From the NCBI RefSeq assembly GCF_030463535.1, contig NC_132888.1, forward strand, positions 8,599,581 through 8,663,580: a DNA stretch of 64,000 nucleotides, read 5' to 3'. The notes below the pieces were generated by a model that was given only the letters and a program-made list of their open reading frames with translations, made no database searches and was not told the DNA's origin. A program made the position numbers and the translations under genes. Origin of the DNA: Salminus brasiliensis (lineage: Eukaryota > Chordata > Actinopteri > Characiformes > Bryconidae). Positions 49,311-64,000 of the stretch are shown here, piece after piece (the stretch's first letter is position 1; each line of letters opens with the position of its first letter).

Positions 49311-49479
49311 TTTTTTTATTATTATTATTTTTTATTATTATTTATTATAATGTTGGTAATATATGAATGTATATATTCTATGAGTATCTAAGACTTTGAT
49401 ACTGTATGAGAAATGTCTTTGAACTGGCTAAAACTGAAATGTAACCTTATCTTTTTTACAGATTGACTCGAGTGTCACT

Positions 49480-61020
<11,541 letters not shown>

Positions 61021-61029
61021 GGGTTTACT

Positions 61030-62450
61030 AGTGTATTTGATTTATTGTGACGTTTCAAGAGTGCCAAAACCTTTGCACTCATTAATTCCTATAGGATAAA
61101 AATACGTTTTTAAACTGCATATCCGATCAAAAAGACCGAAACCTGGCAGAAAAATAATAAGATAAATTGAAGAACAACAAAGTTTGCTTTGCTGTGTGCA
61201 ACCATTATTACAGAATGCCTGTTGTCCACAGTGCATTGTCAGCTCTCAACAATGCATGTGCTCATGTTTTTGCATTGCAACATCAGTGGCGTGATGCATT
61301 TTTCTCACCTGGTATTTTAAGAGTAGTGGCGGTAATTCCATCTGAGCTGTTTGCGGTTTTAAATTTCTCAGTCTTTGACCACAGTAATCCCTTTTTATCC
61401 ACTGAGACGCATCTGTTGGTAGTGGTCATGTATAATAAGATGCATTTGTGTTTTTCTTCACACCCTAACCTCTCGCCTGGTTGCTCCAGCTGTCTTCTTA
61501 AGGTGTGGATTTAATCATCATGCTTGGGGCCCCCGCCTTTGTTTTCAAACTTCTCTCTGCTTCCTTACACACTTCCTCTTTAAGTTGCATGATGGTCAGA
61601 GCACATTTAAGCAGGCTGTCGACAGGCATTAGTGATTAGGTGTTCGGCACTCTTAGCAAATGATCTACAGGGGCCTTCCCACCTGAGCTGTGTGTAACAC
61701 CAGTATGAAATGCAGCTAACCAAGATACTGTGTGATTGATACCCGTGATTTGTAAATGTTCAAACCTCATTAGTTAGAATATAGGTTGCGAACAGTTCAA
61801 GCAAATTAGCCACCTTGGTCATGACTAGGAAAAGTCTGATTGGGAATCATAATTGGACTTTCTCAGCAGCATTTTGACTATTCTGCATGAAATGGCTTCT
61901 ATTGCAGCTTATAGTCCAGGGAACCCAGCCTCTTCTGGTGGAGCAGCTGCAGAGCTCTTTTTCAGAGAAGGCCCTCAGAGGCCCAGGCAAAAAACCATGA
62001 GGTGTGTGCAGTATGCGCCTGGCTTTGAGCCAGTGCTGAGGAATGCCTTCAAAAGCTACTACATAAGCCTTCTGCCCCATACCAAAGCAAAGCTGATCCA
62101 CTTCCTCCCACGTTGATTTAGCTGCTTCCTCAGTAGCTTGCTGCTGTTTTTAATGGCGTGGAGAGCAGCAATAAAGAACAACTGAACACCTGCTTTAGTG
62201 GAGATGTTGTTTCATTCAGCCAGAGGTCAGTTGGTCTGAATATTTGTAATTAAGAAATGGCAAAATCTCCCAGACTGGACTGATTGGGACCTAAAATCTG
62301 TTCTACAGTATAGATTTCATCCTGCAGTTTGGCTGCCAGCTCATGATTTATGAATTTATCGTTATGTCTGTGACTGACTGAAGCCTACAGACAACCTTGT
62401 GCATTATGAGCTCGTTAGGATCTTGTTGGCCTACAGCAGGATGAATAGGA
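61030..62450 (+). other. stim1: stim1 intron 3' of the second exon, no feature recognised
   Basis: Open frames at 61167-61514 and 61847-62116 show no family resemblance and no exon boundaries that would fit stim1. The expected next stim1 residues (FLREDL-like) were not found to the end of the window. Confidence 0.5.
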
Positions 62451-62456
62451 AACATA

Positions 62457-62822
62457 CACTGACCAGCCATAACATTAGAACCACCACAACAAATCGGAGA
62501 ATTTGAGGCATGGACTCCACAAGACCTCTGCAGGCGTCATGTGGTTTCTGGCACCAAGAGTTTTCCTGTAAGTTGTGAGGTGGGGCCTCCATGAGCCCAG
62601 CGAGCCTTAGACGCATCAGTTCAGCATCATGCTGAACATGGCATACAGGAAAACCCCCAACAAGTTCTGACCCAGTCAAGAAGTTCATCAGTTTGGTTCT
62701 TGTCAAAGTGGCTTAGATTCCTATGCTTGCCCATTTTCCCTGCATTTCACCTTCAAGAACTGACTGTTCACTTGCTGCCTAATATGTCCCACCCTTGAGA
62801 GATACCACTGTAATTTACAATA
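62457..62822 (-). mobile_element. Tc1-like fragment with an inverted terminus
   Basis: Begins 'acactgaccagccataacat' tagaaccacc, the inverted terminus of a common fish Tc1/mariner group, and ends 'ttgctgcctaatatgtccca' cccttgagagataccactgtaa. On the minus strand this last part matches the segment at 17368-17410. No intact transposase frame. Confidence 0.65.
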
Positions 62823-64000
62823 TCCTAATAAAGAATAACTTTATTCTCAGAATATAATATTACCTCTGTGTATATTAGCTGATGGGTCCACCAGCAAGGC
62901 AAACGGCCATTAATCAGTATTTTAAAATAAGGGAAATCCATTTACATCCCCATTGGAAACAGCCAGAAGGCATCATATAGGCAGTAGCCACTTCAAATTC
63001 CTTGGCAAAATAAAACTGCTGGAATCCTTACCATGGAAAGTCTCCACAGTAAATCCAAACCTGCGAAGCACATGTGAATAAGCACATGGACATCCACTCC
63101 GCGCCTTGGACCGTCTAATCTTAACAGCAGTCCAAGGCCAGTGCCTCTCCTGGCTTCTTGTCATATGAGCAGTATGTTGTGGGGGCGTGCTGTCCTACTG
63201 CAGCCAGCTTTTTCCAGGCTGCGTGATTGCTAATCTGCGCACATAGTAGCAGTCACCGAGATCCTGTCATTGCTCTCTACTGGCAGGGGTTTTGGAGTTG
63301 CTTGAAAAGGCTATGCTTAAAAGATGTTGCGAGAGCTTGTTGCATCCTACTGTCCTAAAATCAGTTTTACAGCAGCTATAGTGGCTTGCACATGGATACT
63401 GATCGGTTCGTATAGTTGAACCTTGTCCGGGGCTGATATCTGCAATGCGCTGACCCATGTCTGGTGCTCCGTGACCATGGGTGGGTGTATGGAGAAATGA
63501 TACGTCTTGCCTTAGAGAGTCAAATAATGCAACTGATGACTCATTCAGTTTTTTATGGATTTATTAGGGTGAGCATTTTTATTTATATTATTATTATTCA
63601 TAGTATATAACTGACACAAGATTTGATGGGGCTCAATATTAACATGACTGGCTTATGCTTGAGACTTCTCTACAGACAGGGAGAAAGTCAATATCAGTAT
63701 ATTTATTTGCATAAATACAAAAACCCAAAATGAGAACATAATGGGGTTCTCATTCACAATTTATGGCTGCTGAGAACCATAAGCCAGAGGCATTCTGTGA
63801 AATTCCTGTCTTTTTTTCAACCTTTGAACACTAAAGGGTCAATATCATGGGCATTACCAGAATGTCTTATTTAATTACATTTTTATTTTAATTATTTTGG
63901 TTTAAAAAGTGTAGCATTCACTCTTAGTTAGACAGTGGGTGGGTAATTCTGGTATTTGAGGACCGGATTCCTGCAAATTTTTGTGCTTTTCCTGCTCAGG
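62823..64000 (+). other. stim1: window end, stim1 intron
   Basis: AT-rich sequence with no recognised exon, RNA gene or named repeat. Confidence 0.45.

Overview
The window is vertebrate nuclear DNA, almost certainly from a ray-finned (teleost) fish. Genes are split by GT-AG introns. The spaces between exons are filled with Tc1/mariner remnants, short hairpin elements, two tRNA-derived SINE families, L2-type and other LINE 3' ends, and very long simple repeats, a mix typical of teleosts. I think an otophysan (catfish or characin relative) is likely, but nothing in the window proves it. Five protein-coding genes can be assembled exon by exon with phases that match.

Layout. (1) About 871-10,120, plus strand: nos2, inducible nitric oxide synthase, 24 exons; its N-terminal exon lies upstream. 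(2) 11,349-12,265: a large CAGA-type tetranucleotide array. (3) 12,985-18,270, plus strand: mrps23, mitochondrial small-subunit ribosomal protein, 5 coding exons. (4) 18.3-23.4 kb: transposon debris, including an L2 LINE 3' end. (5) 23,399-33,860, minus strand: chrna10, nicotinic acetylcholine receptor alpha-10, complete in 5 coding exons. (6) 34-39.7 kb: repeats, no gene recognised. (7) 39,786-40,361, minus strand: rhog, a single-coding-exon Rho GTPase. (8) From about 45 kb past the window end, plus strand: stim1, ER calcium sensor; two coding exons are present (49,480-49,591 and 60,318-60,448), separated by a 10.7 kb intron, and the upstream intron carries a tandem array with a unit of about 170 bp.

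The genes do not form a pathway or operon. Their order is informative: chrna10, rhog and stim1 are neighbours on human 11p15.4, while NOS2 and MRPS23 are both on human chromosome 17. The window therefore spans the junction of two ancestral blocks at about 18.3-23.4 kb.

I found no clear evidence of a previously undescribed biological system. The most interesting non-genic signals are a LINE and a SINE that share a 3' tail, two nested SINE insertions, the stim1-intron satellite with graded divergence, a 52-bp perfect inverted repeat, and long GATA/GACA tracts inside nos2 introns.
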